A stretch of 64,000 nt of DNA, from NCBI GenBank assembly GCA_033675265.1, contig JAUJYZ010000009.1:82501-146500 (forward strand), read 5' to 3'. The notes beneath the pieces are model-generated. The model was not told the DNA's origin. It did no database searches and worked only from the letters and a program-made list of their open reading frames with translations. Below are positions 36,408 through 45,899 of this stretch, one piece after another (positions within the stretch are counted from its first letter, which is position 1; every line of letters starts with the position of its first letter). Made by a program: the position numbers and the translations under genes. Source of the DNA: Actinostola sp. cb2023 (taxonomy: Eukaryota > Cnidaria > Anthozoa > Actiniaria > Actinostolidae).

Positions 36408-39003
36408 AATATTATTATTATTAGTACTTGTAGCTTCAGCTTCTTCCATGATCGTGTCATGCATTTTAGTCGTTAATGTCTCATCGATAACATCTGAAAC
36501 AACAAAATTCCTTATTTAATTTGGTAACAACATTCCTTATTTGGAAAGGGAAATTCCATATTTGGCAGACGTCCATTATCGGGACTACACCACAGGTAAC
36601 CCAAGTAGCTGGTTGCATTGTACCTGTAATAGTTTTCAGTTTTTTAGATGAGTCTTCTAAGGATTGAGGTTTCTGAGGTATAGGTTGCTGTAAATTTACC
36701 TCTACAATGAAATACAAAACAGTTTAGAATATCATTAAATAGACGACACACACTATGCTGTGCATGGGGGATTATTTGTACTAAGGTTTGCAGTCTTCCA
36801 CGGCCTGTCTGTCTTTAGAGCCATCACCGATGACGTTAATTAAGACCAAGATTCCAAAGTTGAATCGTAGTCGTAGAATCGTAGACGTTGCGACTCGTGC
36901 GCAGTGCGCAGTCGATCTTTCACTCACCGATTACTAAACATAACCCGAGCCAATCTCGTAGCAGCATTTTAGCACGTAGATCAGCCTTATGTATGAAACA
37001 CATGCGCAAATGCCCGACGATCTTAACATGTGCGATCTCATAGAAAATCGAGTCGTCGTTACACGTATAGCCCACTTCATGGCTCTGTTCAGTAACTGTG
37101 GATAGTGAGTGGTACACTATAAGAGGTTGACCGTTGATCAAATACATGCAGTAAATGTATGAAAACATCAATTCCAACCTTGACTTGGTACCATGGTTCG
37201 TGGGTACTCAACAGAACCGTGAAGTGATGTACTGTTGTCACCACGCAACAGAAAGCACCAGCACAGGTAGGTATAGGTATTGCGCGCATTATGGTACCCC
37301 TTCTGAGCGAGCCTTAATTCCTAGACTGTAGTTATACATACGTTCTAAGTTTGGTGATCGCATCTTGGCTGCCTTGGCTGAACCGAACCACGAGACGTCA
37401 CGTTTACGTGAAACGACTGTAAGACAGAAGAACTGGATTAGAGAAGGCATCACGACTGTGAACAACATATACAGCTGTGTCTATTAATGCTGTCGCTGAA
37501 AAACACCTACATGCCAAGACCGAAAGAAACTATGGGAAATGTTATTGAAAACAGTGACGAAGCAAGTGAGCAACAACCTCGTCCTCGGTGGAGGCTAAAT
37601 GGGATACCTCAAAAGGACCTCATTAATATGAAACAATAGAACGATGCAGTAACACAATAGATTCGTTCTATTGTTTGGTCGGCCAAGGGCGGTTTGGGTT
37701 ATGGAAACAAGCCTTTACCCTCGTCCTCAGGCCCTCTCTACTCACTATTTTCATTAATGGCGGATTTTGAAAATAGCGAGTAGAGAGGGCCCTGGGGACG
37801 AGGTTGAGCAAGCAGTATGTCGTAATGATTGTGACTCGTCAGTGACGAATCAGCTGACACTGCTGATCGATATGTGTTCCCTGATCGATATGAGTTCGCT
37901 GATCGATATGTGTTCGCTGATCGATATGTGTTCGGTGATCGATATGTGTTCGCTGATCGATATGAGTTCGCTGATCGATATGTGTTCGCTGATCGATATG
38001 TGTTCGGTGATCGATATATGTTCGGTGATCGATATGTGTTCGGTGATCGATATGTACGTGTTCGCTGATCGATATGTGTTCGCTGATCGATATGTGTTCG
38101 CTGATCGATATGTGTTCGCTGATCGATATGTGTTCGCTGATCGATATGTGTTCGCTGATCGATATGTGTTCGGTGATCGATATGTGTTCGGTGATCGATA
38201 TGTGTTCGGTGATCGATATGTGTTCGGTGATCGATATGTGTTCGGTGATCGATATGTGTTCGGTGATCGATATGTGTTCGGTGATCGATATGTGTTCGGT
38301 GATCGATATGTGTTCGCTGATCGATATGTGTTCGCTGATCGATATGTGTTCGCTGATCGATATGTGTTCGCTGATCGATATGTGTTCGCTGATCGATATG
38401 TGTTCGCTGATCGATATGTGTTCGCTGATCGATATGTGTTCGCTGATCGATGTGTTCGCTGATCGATATGTGTTCGCTGATCGATATGTGTTCGCTGATC
38501 GATATGTGTTCGGTGATCGATATGTGTTCGCTGATCGATATGTGTTCGGTGATCGATATGTGTTCGGTGATCGATATGTGTTCGGTGATCGATATGTGTT
38601 CGGTGATCGATACGTGTTCGGTGATCGATATGTGTTCGGTGATCGATACGTGTTCGGTGATCGATATGTGTTCGGTGATCGATATGTGTTCGGTGATCGA
38701 TATGTGTTCGGTGATCGATATGTGTTCGGTGATCGATATGTGTTCGCAGATCGATATGTGTTCGCTGACCGATATGTGTTCGCAGATCGATATGTGTTCG
38801 CAGATCGATATGTGTTTGCAGTGAAGTGAAACTGAATACATTACCCATGCTCCCTTTCGGTCTTGGTACGTAGGTTGAACGCGTAACGTTTATTACTGCT
38901 GTTTATGGTCTGTATCCAAAAGCTAACGAGGGACTTACTTACCTGTGCCAACAAGAATAACCAGTAGAAGTGTTTGTATGATCGTTTGCTGTCCGGCAAA
39001 CAT
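33248..39003 (-). CDS. Secreted Hedgehog-type Hint protein, gene A (six exons, 408 aa)
   Basis: Exons: 39003-38943, 37416-37342, 36701-36624, 36493-36428, 35809-35519, 33903-33248. All borders are GT-AG and all introns phase 1, and the coding sum is 1227 nt (409 codons with stop). Residues 1-20 form a hydrophobic signal peptide (MFAGQQTIIQTLLLVILVGT). An RKR basic site follows shortly after it. Residues ~94-190 form a four-Cys module starting RPVGCYKDD, with FGMCYSGKDGWHTFDKYGKS and GVGRIDTSFVYTF. Residues ~200-408 form a Hint domain: CFPKLS at the putative nucleophile Cys203, IGDRVKTLD, SDKHLVF, and the Hog-type HGTMIVDGVLVSCYAHW with AHITMAPLRLW. Hint domains cleave the chain on the N-side of the Cys; in Hedgehog this attaches cholesterol. 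No Hedge signalling domain is present. The residue before the Cys is Tyr rather than Gly, and TxxH is SDKH, so activity is uncertain. Gene B is a paralogue. Confidence 0.85.
33989..34188. mobile_element. 200-bp MITE (ACTCCAGTTTCG family) in Hint gene A intron 5
   Basis: Begins ATACTCCAGTTTCGAGTTGT and ends with its reverse complement. The inner arms GCTCAGCCTTAGCCTCAAT also pair. It is the cleanest copy of the family and sits directly upstream of the Hint exon. Confidence 0.9.
34275..34355. mobile_element. 81-bp inverted repeat CACGGCGGCCATGTTGGTTG
   Basis: The arms pair over about 23 bp; a related sequence occurs at 34909-34985. Confidence 0.75.
34382..34505. mobile_element. MITE with GCAATGCATTGTGAGATTAT arms
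   Basis: Near-perfect arms of about 42 bp through ACAAAGGAAAAGTGAGCACC. The loop has GGGCTCCCTGTGT, which also occurs in the element at 49136. Confidence 0.85.
34544..34865. mobile_element. MITE of the ACTCCAGTTTCG family with an insertion
   Basis: The left arm starts ATACTCCACGTTGTTT; the core GGCTTAGCCTCGATTCAGA is mirrored by CTGACTCGAGGCTAACC. Interrupted by the element at 34588-34666. Confidence 0.75.
34588..34666. mobile_element. 79-bp TIR element with 9-bp target duplication
   Basis: Ends TAGTCTCC and GGAGACTA. Flanking TGACAAAAG occurs at 34579-34587 and 34667-34675. It is GC-rich, with GGCGGCGCCGGG inside. A 9-bp duplication would fit a Mutator-like source. Confidence 0.8.
34859..35243. 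mobile_element. 385-bp TIR element CTGTGAACGCGAAAAGGGAC
   Basis: The ends are inverted (GTCCCTTTTCGTGTTCACAG at 35222-35241). It lies between MITE copies, so the region is a nested cluster. No ORF. Confidence 0.75.
35247..35460. mobile_element. MITE copy (ACTCCAGTTTCG family) beside Hint gene A exon 5
   Basis: GGGTTAGCCTCGAGTCAGTG and the inverted partner near 35385-35400; the right end AACGCGAAACTGGAGTAT is 58 bp from the exon donor. Confidence 0.8.
35519..35809 (-). CDS. Hint gene A exon 5 (GCYxD cysteine module)
   Basis: 291 nt, acceptor TGTTTTTCAG and donor GTGAGT. Four Cys lie in GCYKDD, VHVCAVEA, FGMCYSG and KDCVNGVG. The module is homologous to exon 4 of gene B, in which 306 nt are likewise bounded by phase-1 introns. 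It resembles WSC-like extracellular modules in length and GCYxD start; the exact family was not recognised. Confidence 0.85.
36112..36430. repeat. (ATT)n tracts flanking inverted copies of a Penelope-type 3' end
   Basis: AAAGTTGTCGTGATCTTCATC (minus strand, about 36164-36206) and AAAGTTGTGATCTTTATCA (plus, 36326 on) are inverted copies. Both are preceded by ATGTCTAA and followed by (ATT)n. The GCACTGCCGAAACATGTC end resembles hammerhead-bearing Penelope tails. Small poly-Leu frames are artefacts. Confidence 0.5.
36428..36493 (-). CDS. Hint gene A exon 4
   Basis: 66 nt, acceptor TTGTTTCAG and donor GTACTA. It encodes DVIDETLTTKMHDTIMEEAE, an acidic linker. Confidence 0.65.
36624..36701 (-). 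CDS. Hint gene A exon 3
   Basis: 78 nt, acceptor TTCATTGTAG and donor GTACAA. It encodes VNLQQPIPQKPQSLEDSSKK, a polar linker. Confidence 0.65.
37342..37416 (-). CDS. Hint gene A exon 2 (basic site)
   Basis: Acceptor TGTCTTACAG and donor GTATGT, 75 nt. It encodes VSRKRDVSWFGSAKAAKMR. RKR could be a furin-type cleavage site. Confidence 0.7.
37719..37804. mobile_element. 86-bp hairpin element CTCGTCCTCAGGCCCTCTCT
   Basis: Arms of about 33 bp pair across a short loop (ATGGCGGA). Its ends resemble those of the 929-bp transposon at 18380 (GTCCCCAGACCC). Confidence 0.8.
37863..38822. repeat. 18-bp satellite CTGATCGATATGTGTTCG, about 53 units, in Hint gene A intron 1
   Basis: Units alternate in blocks between CTGATCG and GTGATCG, with rare TATGAG, TACGTG and CAGATCG variants. 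The length is a multiple of three and stop-free, so several frames on both strands are open (up to 367 codons). None is evidence of a protein. Confidence 0.97.
38943..39003 (-). CDS. Hint gene A exon 1 (signal peptide)
   Basis: ATG at 39003-39001, 20 codons plus one base, donor GTAAGT. It encodes a hydrophobic leader with LLLVILV. Confidence 0.8.
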
Positions 39004-39079
39004 GGTCAATCTATACAAGAAAAGAACAACATAAACATACAATGCAATGTACATGCGTACATATTCACATGGAGCATGC

Positions 39080-39450
39080 GCAGTATAAATGTAATTTATT
39101 ATTATTACAATGCCACTCAGACTGGATGGGTTAGCGGAACGCCACCAGGCATTTCACTGCTTTCAATTCTGGCTTCAAACGAGGCTGTCCCCAGTCTTTC
39201 TCGGTCATCACGGACGCCAGTATGGCGGGAAAATAGTAACCACGCCTTACAGAATCTGGAACCTAGGGCGAGAGCGTTTCGGCAAATGGGATATTCTGAA
39301 CATTCCCCTGGGTTTTTTCACAGCGCGCAAAATCATTGCTCAACCAACCAGAATGCTTGGTTACGGCACGGTCACCGCACGGCACGAACCGTACCGTAAC
39401 TACTTCCCACTCATACGAAAACGACTCCATACCCCCAAATAAAGGGTTTA
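39080..39450 (+). other. Intergenic segment upstream of Hint gene A; overlapping short ORFs of doubtful meaning
   Basis: Two overlapping plus frames of 110 and 141 codons exist. Neither is recognised. The right part (CACGAACCGTACCGTAACTA) resembles 56510-56640, so this is probably a dispersed repeat. Confidence 0.35.
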
Positions 39451-39644
39451 CCTTGGTGTAAAAACCTTACACCGACGTAACTGATTTTTCTCTTCACTGC
39501 GTGTATCAACTCACTTCGTTCTAAGTTCTAAGATCTCTAAACCCTTTGCAGTACTAGTACTGGATTGATAAGTCCATATCTCTATGAATTATTGTGGTTA
39601 TTTTTAAAATTAGCGATACAGTGTTTGCCAGTATAAACCCTTTT

Positions 39645-39788
39645 TAATAAATCCCACAATGCATGATTTTCCGCGCTTGACGTCAAATAGAATAAATTCC
39701 ATTCATTTTCCTTCATTGTTTTCAGTCTGTGTATTTTGAATAGAATTTGACGTCAAGCGCGGAAAATCATGCATTGTGGGATTTATTA
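39645..39788. mobile_element. MITE with TAATAAATCCCACAATGCAT ends
   Basis: Arms of about 45 bp including TTTTCCGCGCTTGACGTCAA; the loop encodes nothing. Confidence 0.9.
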
Positions 39789-39995
39789 AACGGGTCTATA
39801 AGGTTCTTCACCGAGGTCATGCCCAAATAAGTCACGTGTGTAATGACGTATTCGATACGCATGGGTGCACACGTGTGTTCTTGCAAAGGTCAATGGCGGC
39901 AAATTTGATTTGTGCGAGTTTACCATAGTTTTTTGCCTTACTACAAGTACAAATACTGGATACAAAGTGGGTAGAAATGTTACACAACAACCGAT

Positions 39996-40055
39996 ATGGC
40001 TGGAGATGTCGGTGCCGAGCGAGTCAGAGAAGTAAATTCAGAGGAAAAGTTATAG
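39996..40055 (+). CDS. Possible first coding exon, unrecognised
   Basis: ATG at 39996 gives MAGDVGAERVREVNSEEKL followed by TA|GTAAGC, a good donor. Upstream lie ACGTGTGTAATGACGTATTC and AATGGCGGC motifs as in promoters. No downstream exon was found, so this is speculative. Confidence 0.25.
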   Translation: MAGDVGAERVREVNSEEKL

Positions 40056-40059
40056 TAAG

Positions 40060-42060
40060 CGGTATGTAATAAGTCTATGCAGCTGATTTATGATATTTAG
40101 GTCAATCAAATGCGCCGCAAAACCAGATAAATATGGTTGTTTTTTTAGTGCTTTTTCTTACAGCTGAAGTGTGATTTTGTAATCGTTTGTTCATATCACA
40201 TCACACGAGCGGCTAATATCACATGTAGCTGATGTGCATGTCCGTGAAAGCTACCCAGACGACAGCGATAGCGATTCACAGCATCGTGTCATCTGGTCAT
40301 TAACAGTCTTTTTTAGTTTATGAAGAAAGTCAGAAAAATGCGTCTTATCAGTCTTACTTCTCAACTAAAAGCTTCTGATGTTTTATTTCTCACTTCAAAA
40401 TTGGACCACGGTACACGGTTCCTGAGGGGGGTACTCACCGTAATTTAAAATGGCGCTGTTCCGCCCGCATCTCTGTAAAACCCTGTTTCAGTGCAAAAAA
40501 ACGTCGATTTTCATACCCTGATTACGTACTAACTTATAGCTCTTCCATACCGTTAGCACTTATATGAGAGTACCCCCTCCCCTCCCCTCCCCCGGAGAGT
40601 TTCAGGTTTAGTGTGGCGCTTGCGTGCGAGTAGGCTAGCGTGCGAGTTGAATCACGTAATTAGTCACGTGACGTTTCCGTATGGTAGGAGTACGTATACG
40701 TAAATCTGTAACGCGAAGGCGATTTCACTGCTTTGTCTTGTGCGTTGACTGCGTTAGGTATCGAGACATTCCTAGTCCCACCCCCCACGGGATAGATCGC
40801 GCTTGAATGCACCCATGCAAAACTACGTGAGTAATCACCAAAAAATGCTTCAATCATTCAAGTCATTTGTATTTCCTTACCATTATAGATAAAACTCGAA
40901 CTATTATCAAACGATTTTCCAGCACTGCCAACAAATACATTATAATATCGATAAAAATACTGTCGGTAATGTTTTATTTATCCTACTTGACGGAGTGACA
41001 AGCTTGTCCCAATCTAAGCAAACCACTAAAAAATGTGAATCAAAAGTTACGATTTTTTTTAATTATTTTGAATTTAAAATTGGGTCATTGGCTACGTACA
41101 GTTTATACACTTATTTGAAGAGAGATTTCCGAGCTGTGTTGCTTGTTTAAACAGGGTGGAACTGATTTTTGCAGGCTTTGGAACTTTTGTGTAAACATCT
41201 TAGAAATGTTGTTTCATGGACTCAATTGCTAAGCGTTTTTAATTTGTACCAATTGTTAAATAGCTACAACTAGTAAATACACGAAATATTGTACTTTTAA
41301 TGGAAACTACGTAATGTTGGAAGTTTCAGCTAGAGCACAACATTTATTTTCACGAACAGGTTGACTTCTTCATCGCTCTACATCACGATGTTCCAACTTG
41401 TTTCAAGTCGCCGCTAACTACATTCACTGAAGCAAGTCCCCTAAACTAAGGCGAGTATTTGTAGAATCAGGATTAACTTAATGATAATATTGAGCAGCAA
41501 TTCCAAGCGCTGTGATTGATCTCAGTATTATCTCAGTATATTCGCTGTCACAATTCGACAATTCGGCGACAATTGCTGGTGACAGTAACTTCGCAGTCCC
41601 CTCATTTCACTTCAAAATACCAACCAAAGTTCGCTCACCTTTTTGGCTTACAAATCTTCAAAAGTCTTCTTCTACTTTTCGTCGGGTCCGAGGATAAATT
41701 AATGTAGAAATTTTTCAGCCGTTAGTTAGCTATCGGTAACTGCCATGAGTTTCAGTCGTTGTTTTTAAATGTTTGTTTTAGTTTTGGTTGTTTGAGCCAA
41801 TGATGAGATACGAAGTGTCATACCTGCTCTTTACAACCTGCTTTATTTACCTTGAAAGAATTTTCAAAACATGGGCTTTTAGTGATTTTGAATGGAATAC
41901 AACGCATCCCGGTCGTTTCAACAGGTGCAACGCTGTTTGAAGTTTTAGATGCGTTCTTGTGTCCCTTTTACACGACGAAGATATTCGTTGATCAGTGAAA
42001 ACCTTCTTGTCTGTGTTTTAGACACGGCCATTTATTCATTCGGTCACTCATTCGTCTGTC
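40060..42060. other. Intergenic stretch, no supported gene
   Basis: Around 40440-40580, ACCCTGTTTCAG and GCACTTATATGAGAGTA resemble a dispersed repeat also seen at 2050-2200. Short overlapping ORFs at 41512-41707 are not convincing. Confidence 0.5.
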
Positions 42061-42288
42061 GTTTTTTTCAGTTCGTTCATCCATCCATTCATTATTTCAT
42101 TCTGCATTCATTCATTCATCCATTTATCCGGTATTTCATTCATCTGCTCATTCATCAGTTCATCCATTCTGCATTCATTCAATCACCCATTTATCCGTTA
42201 TTTCATTCATTCATCAATTCATTTTGTATGAAAGACACTTAAAATATACTTGGATAGATTTTCCTGTTGCCATAGTAACATATCCTAT

Positions 42289-43095
42289 TTACATATTTTC
42301 CTTCAGTACATTAAAAAAAATCTCAGCCATCTTCTCGTATCCGCTATCCGTAAAATGCACAAAATCGCTGAACCACGCACTAGACGTAAAACTGCTCGCT
42401 AAATCAGCGAATAAGGTTTTTCCTTTCTTTCTGGTGCCGTAATTATGAAGTCTGGCATTGATGTATCGACGCGAAACGGTCATCGATTTTGTGCAATTCT
42501 TTTTGAGTTCACACAGCCGTGGTGGGATTGTCACAATAAGTGTCCTCGCGTGAAAGAAATGGCAGAGTTCGTGTAGTTCAATTAATGCTTTTGCGATGCT
42601 AGTTACGTTCGGGGCAATGTCAGGCCTATTCATCAAAAAGCCTAGGTCATTGGTTCCTCCCAGGATTATAACCAAGTCAAAAGTTTCATTGCCTTTTAGT
42701 AACCCGATCAGCCTTCGCTTCATCTGTCCAACTGCCACTTCGCCCGGTTTTCCCCGAGTTCGCACTACTACTGAAGAAAATCGACGAAACTTTGGTTGCT
42801 TTTTCAGCCCTTGACGGAGAAGATCGCGAAGTTTTGTAGAATAAGGATGCAATGTCAGTGGCTTCGTATGTTGTCTTGGTCTTTGTCCTGCAGTAAGCGA
42901 ATCGCCAAAACACAGAATTCGCATAGTCCGCTGAACTCCTCGAGTAGATGAATGGTTTATTGTCGAAGAAGGCTTGGTTTGAAAGAGAGATGAATGGAAG
43001 CGTATAATATAATACAACACAGCTAGTACACACAGGAAGAGAACTGTGATACGTGTACGCGATTTATAAAGACTGACCAAGGTTGAGGAAGCCAT
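42289..43095 (-). CDS. SGNH/GDSL-type hydrolase with N-terminal membrane anchor, copy 1
   Basis: An intact single-exon ORF of 268 aa. Residues ~17-35 are a hydrophobic anchor (LFLCVLAVLYYII) after a basic N-terminus, predicting a type II membrane or secreted protein. SGNH signatures: FGDSLTAG with Ser66, a block II Gly around GKPGE, ILGGTNDLG with Asn149, and DFVHFTDSGYEKM with Asp244 and His247. The fold covers esterases, lipases and deacylases; the substrate cannot be told. It matches copy 2 almost base for base except 9 bp after GDSLTAG (QRPRQHTKP here) and a few substitutions. ATG at 43095 is chosen because it directly precedes the anchor. Confidence 0.85.
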   Translation of the reverse strand: MASSTLVSLYKSRTRITVLFLCVLAVLYYIIRFHSSLFQTKPSSTINHSSTRGVQRTMRILCFGDSLTAGQRPRQHTKPLTLHPYSTKLRDLLRQGLKKQPKFRRFSSVVVRTRGKPGEVAVGQMKRRLIGLLKGNETFDLVIILGGTNDLGFLMNRPDIAPNVTSIAKALIELHELCHFFHARTLIVTIPPRLCELKKNCTKSMTVSRRYINARLHNYGTRKKGKTLFADLASSFTSSAWFSDFVHFTDSGYEKMAEIFFNVLKENM

Positions 43096-43699
43096 ATAAA
43101 CGACGACACAGTTTATAGGCTAGGTGTTTTCGATCCACTGACACTGTTGATTGCAAGATACAAGATACCAGATGCTTTGCACGGGTTGTTGGTCTCCTAT
43201 ATCACAGTCATGTACTGCTTTGAACTTACTTGGTCAGCTTTTAGTAGAGTTTGAGGACTATTTTTACCATCGAATACCTGAAATAATATAAACGGATGCA
43301 CTTCAGTTCACTCGCTCAAAATTAATATTAATGATGCCAACATCAGTTTCCTTCCCAGTCTCTTCCTACCAGTAAAATCGATTTTCGAGACGAAGGGTCT
43401 GGGTACAATACTGATGTCAAAATTGGCGCTCAAAGATAATATTTTAATATATAATTTTAGTTCAAACTACTTAATCCTCTTGCTTCTAGTTAATTTCGTA
43501 TGGATTGAAAAACGCGAAGTAAAATGCAGGATTGTATTCATTGGCTAAAACACTAAAAATGGAATCGCCAAAGCTGGCAGATTTTCAAAAATGTAAGATT
43601 CAGGAGTGAGAATATTGTGTCTCTGGCCGATCTGTGGTGGATTCCAGGGCCTATTTATAGTCATAAAGGAACTAAAACTATAGCCCCTCCGTTAATAGC

Positions 43700-43910
43700 A
43701 TATTAATATCATCCATCCATCCATTCATTCATCTGTCTATCCCATTTATTTTTACCCTTCCTTTTCTCCCATCCTTTCCATAATCCTTTTCTCTGTTCTA
43801 TCTATCTATCCCATCCTTCTTTCTCTCCCTCAATTAACTCATGCATCCATCTATCCACCATTCCTTCCACCCGTTTATATCCATCTCATCACTCCATCCA
43901 TTAGCCTGCT
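43700..43910. repeat. CATC/CATT microsatellite between the SGNH copies
   Basis: CATCCATCCATTCATTCATC and TCTATCTATC units; the matching region is 45495-45690. Confidence 0.85.
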
Positions 43911-43968
43911 TTTCAGACTCAATTAGTTTACGCTTTTCGAGTCTGAGTCTAAAAAGCAGGCTATCCAT
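43905..43968. mobile_element. Hairpin AGCCTGCTTTTCAGACTC, duplicated at 45686
   Basis: AGCCTGCTTTTCAGACTC pairs with GAGTCTAAAAAGCAGGCT across a short loop. The second copy at 45686-45750 came with the segmental duplication. The ends resemble the MITE at 6934. Confidence 0.8.
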
Positions 43969-44149
43969 CCATTCATTCATTCATCCATTTATCCGGTATT
44001 TCATTCATCTGCTCATTCATTCATCCATTCTGCATTCATTCAATCACCCATTTATCCGTTAGTTCATTCATTCATCAATTCATTTTGTATGGAAGACACT
44101 TAAAATATACTTGGATAGATTTTTCTGTTGCCATAGTAACATATCCTAT

Positions 44150-44947
44150 TTACATATTTTCCTTCAGTACATTAAAAAAAATCTCAGCCATCTTCTCGTA
44201 ACCGCTATCCGTAAAATGCACAGAATCGCTGAACAACGCACTAGACGTAAAACTGCTCGCTAAATCAGCGAATAAGGTTTTTCCTTTCTTTCTGGTGCCG
44301 TAATTATGAAGTCTGGCATTGATGTATCGACGCGAAACGGTCATCGATTTTGTGCAATTCTTTTTGAGTTCACACAGCCGTGGTGGGATTGTCACAATAA
44401 GTGTCCTCGCGTGAAAGAAATGGCAGAGTTCGTGTAGTTCAATTAATGCTTTTGCGATGCTAGTTACGTTCGGGGCAATGTCAGGCCTATTCATCAAAAA
44501 GCCTAGGTCATTGGTTCCTCCCAGGATTATAACCAAGTCAAAAGTTTCATTGCCTTTTAGTAACCCGATCAGCCTTCGCTTCATCTGTCCAACTGCCAAT
44601 TCGCCCGGTTTTCCCCGAGTTCGCACTACCACTGAAGAAAATCGACGAAACTTTGGTTGCTTTTTCAGCCCTTGACGGAGAAGATCGCGAAGTTTTGTAG
44701 AATAAGGATGCAATGTCAGTGTCTTCGTACTTTGTCGGCCTGCAGTAAGCGAATCGCCAAAACACAGAATTCGCATAGTCCGCTGAACTCCTCGAGTAGA
44801 TGAATGGTTTATTGTCGAAGAAGGCTTGATTTGAAAGAGAGATGAATGGAAGCGTATAATATAATACAACACAGCTAGTACACACAGGAAGAGAACTGTG
44901 ATACGTGTACGCGATTTATAAAGACTGACCAAGGTTGAGGAAGCCAT
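44150..44947 (-). CDS. SGNH/GDSL-type hydrolase with N-terminal membrane anchor, copy 2
   Basis: Intact ORF of 265 aa, the tandem duplicate of 42289-43095 (displacement about 1.86 kb). It keeps the anchor, GDSLTAG, ILGGTNDLG and DSVHFTDSGYEKM, so the Ser-Gly-Asn-His residues are all present. It differs by a three-codon deletion (RQSTKT against RQHTKP region) and changes such as ALFSDSVH for AWFSDFVH. Both copies look functional, which implies a recent duplication or gene conversion. Confidence 0.85.
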   Translation of the reverse strand: MASSTLVSLYKSRTRITVLFLCVLAVLYYIIRFHSSLFQIKPSSTINHSSTRGVQRTMRILCFGDSLTAGRQSTKTLTLHPYSTKLRDLLRQGLKKQPKFRRFSSVVVRTRGKPGELAVGQMKRRLIGLLKGNETFDLVIILGGTNDLGFLMNRPDIAPNVTSIAKALIELHELCHFFHARTLIVTIPPRLCELKKNCTKSMTVSRRYINARLHNYGTRKKGKTLFADLASSFTSSALFSDSVHFTDSGYEKMAEIFFNVLKENM

Positions 44948-45899
44948 ATAAACGACGACACAGTTTATAGGCTAGGTGTTTTCGATCCACTAACACTGTT
45001 GATTGCAAGATACAAGATACAAGATGCTTTGCACGGGTTGTTGGTCTCCTATCACAGTCATGTACTGCTTTGAACTTGTGATACGGTCAGCTTTTAGTAG
45101 ATTTGAGGACTATTTACCACCGAAAGGCTGGGATGCACTTCAGTTCACTCGCTCAAAATTAATATTAATGCATTCTCTAAACCAAATGACGAGTGGGCTC
45201 TGGGTACGAAAATGAATATCAATGATGCCAAAATGATGAAAATTAATGATGCCAACATCATTTCCTACCCAGTCTCTTCCGACCAGTAAAATCAATTTCG
45301 TATGGATTGAAAAAATGCAGGATTGTACTGGCTAAAAACACTAAAAATGGAATCGTCAGAGCTGGCTTTTTTCAAAAATGTAAGATTCAGGAGTGAGAAT
45401 ATTGTGTCTCTGGCCGATCTGTGGTGGATTCCAGGGCCTATTTATAGTCATAAAGGAACTAAAAACTATAGCCCCTCCGTTAATAGCATATTAATATCAT
45501 CCATCCATCCATTCATTCATCTGTCTATCCCATTTATTTTTACCCTTCCTCTCCCATCCTTTCCATAATCCTTTTCTCTGTTCTATCTATCTATCCCATC
45601 CTTCTTTCTCTCCCTCAATTAACTCATGCATCCATCTATCCACCATTCCTTCCACCCGTTTATATCCATCTCATCACTCCATCCATTAGCCTGCTTTTCA
45701 GACTCAATTTTTTTACTCTTTTCGAGTCTGAGTCTAAAAAGCAGGCTATCCATCCATTCATTCATTCATCCATTTATTTATCGATCTAGTCTAGTAACAC
45801 TTTCTAATAACGAATTGAAGTACTTTAATCACTTGTCTGACTTCCACGGTTCGATATTAAGTCAACACAACATTTTGTCCTCAGCAAAGTAAAACTGTT

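Larger units (their letters stand above)
42107..45775. repeat. Tandem segmental duplication, ~1.8-kb unit, two copies
   Basis: 42107-43975 and 43980-45775 match closely along the SGNH gene, its upstream region (GATACAAGATACCAGATGC / GATACAAGATACAAGATGC), a ~420-bp flank (43540-43960 against 45320-45750) and ATTC-rich borders. The junctions fall in (CATT)n/CATCCATT microsatellites, which suggests unequal exchange between them. Confidence 0.9.

Noticed and set aside
37738..38848. ORFs up to 367 codons with repeated HIS/RTHID/CSLIDM motifs
   Set aside because: The 18-bp satellite is stop-free in several frames on both strands; there is no independent coding signal.
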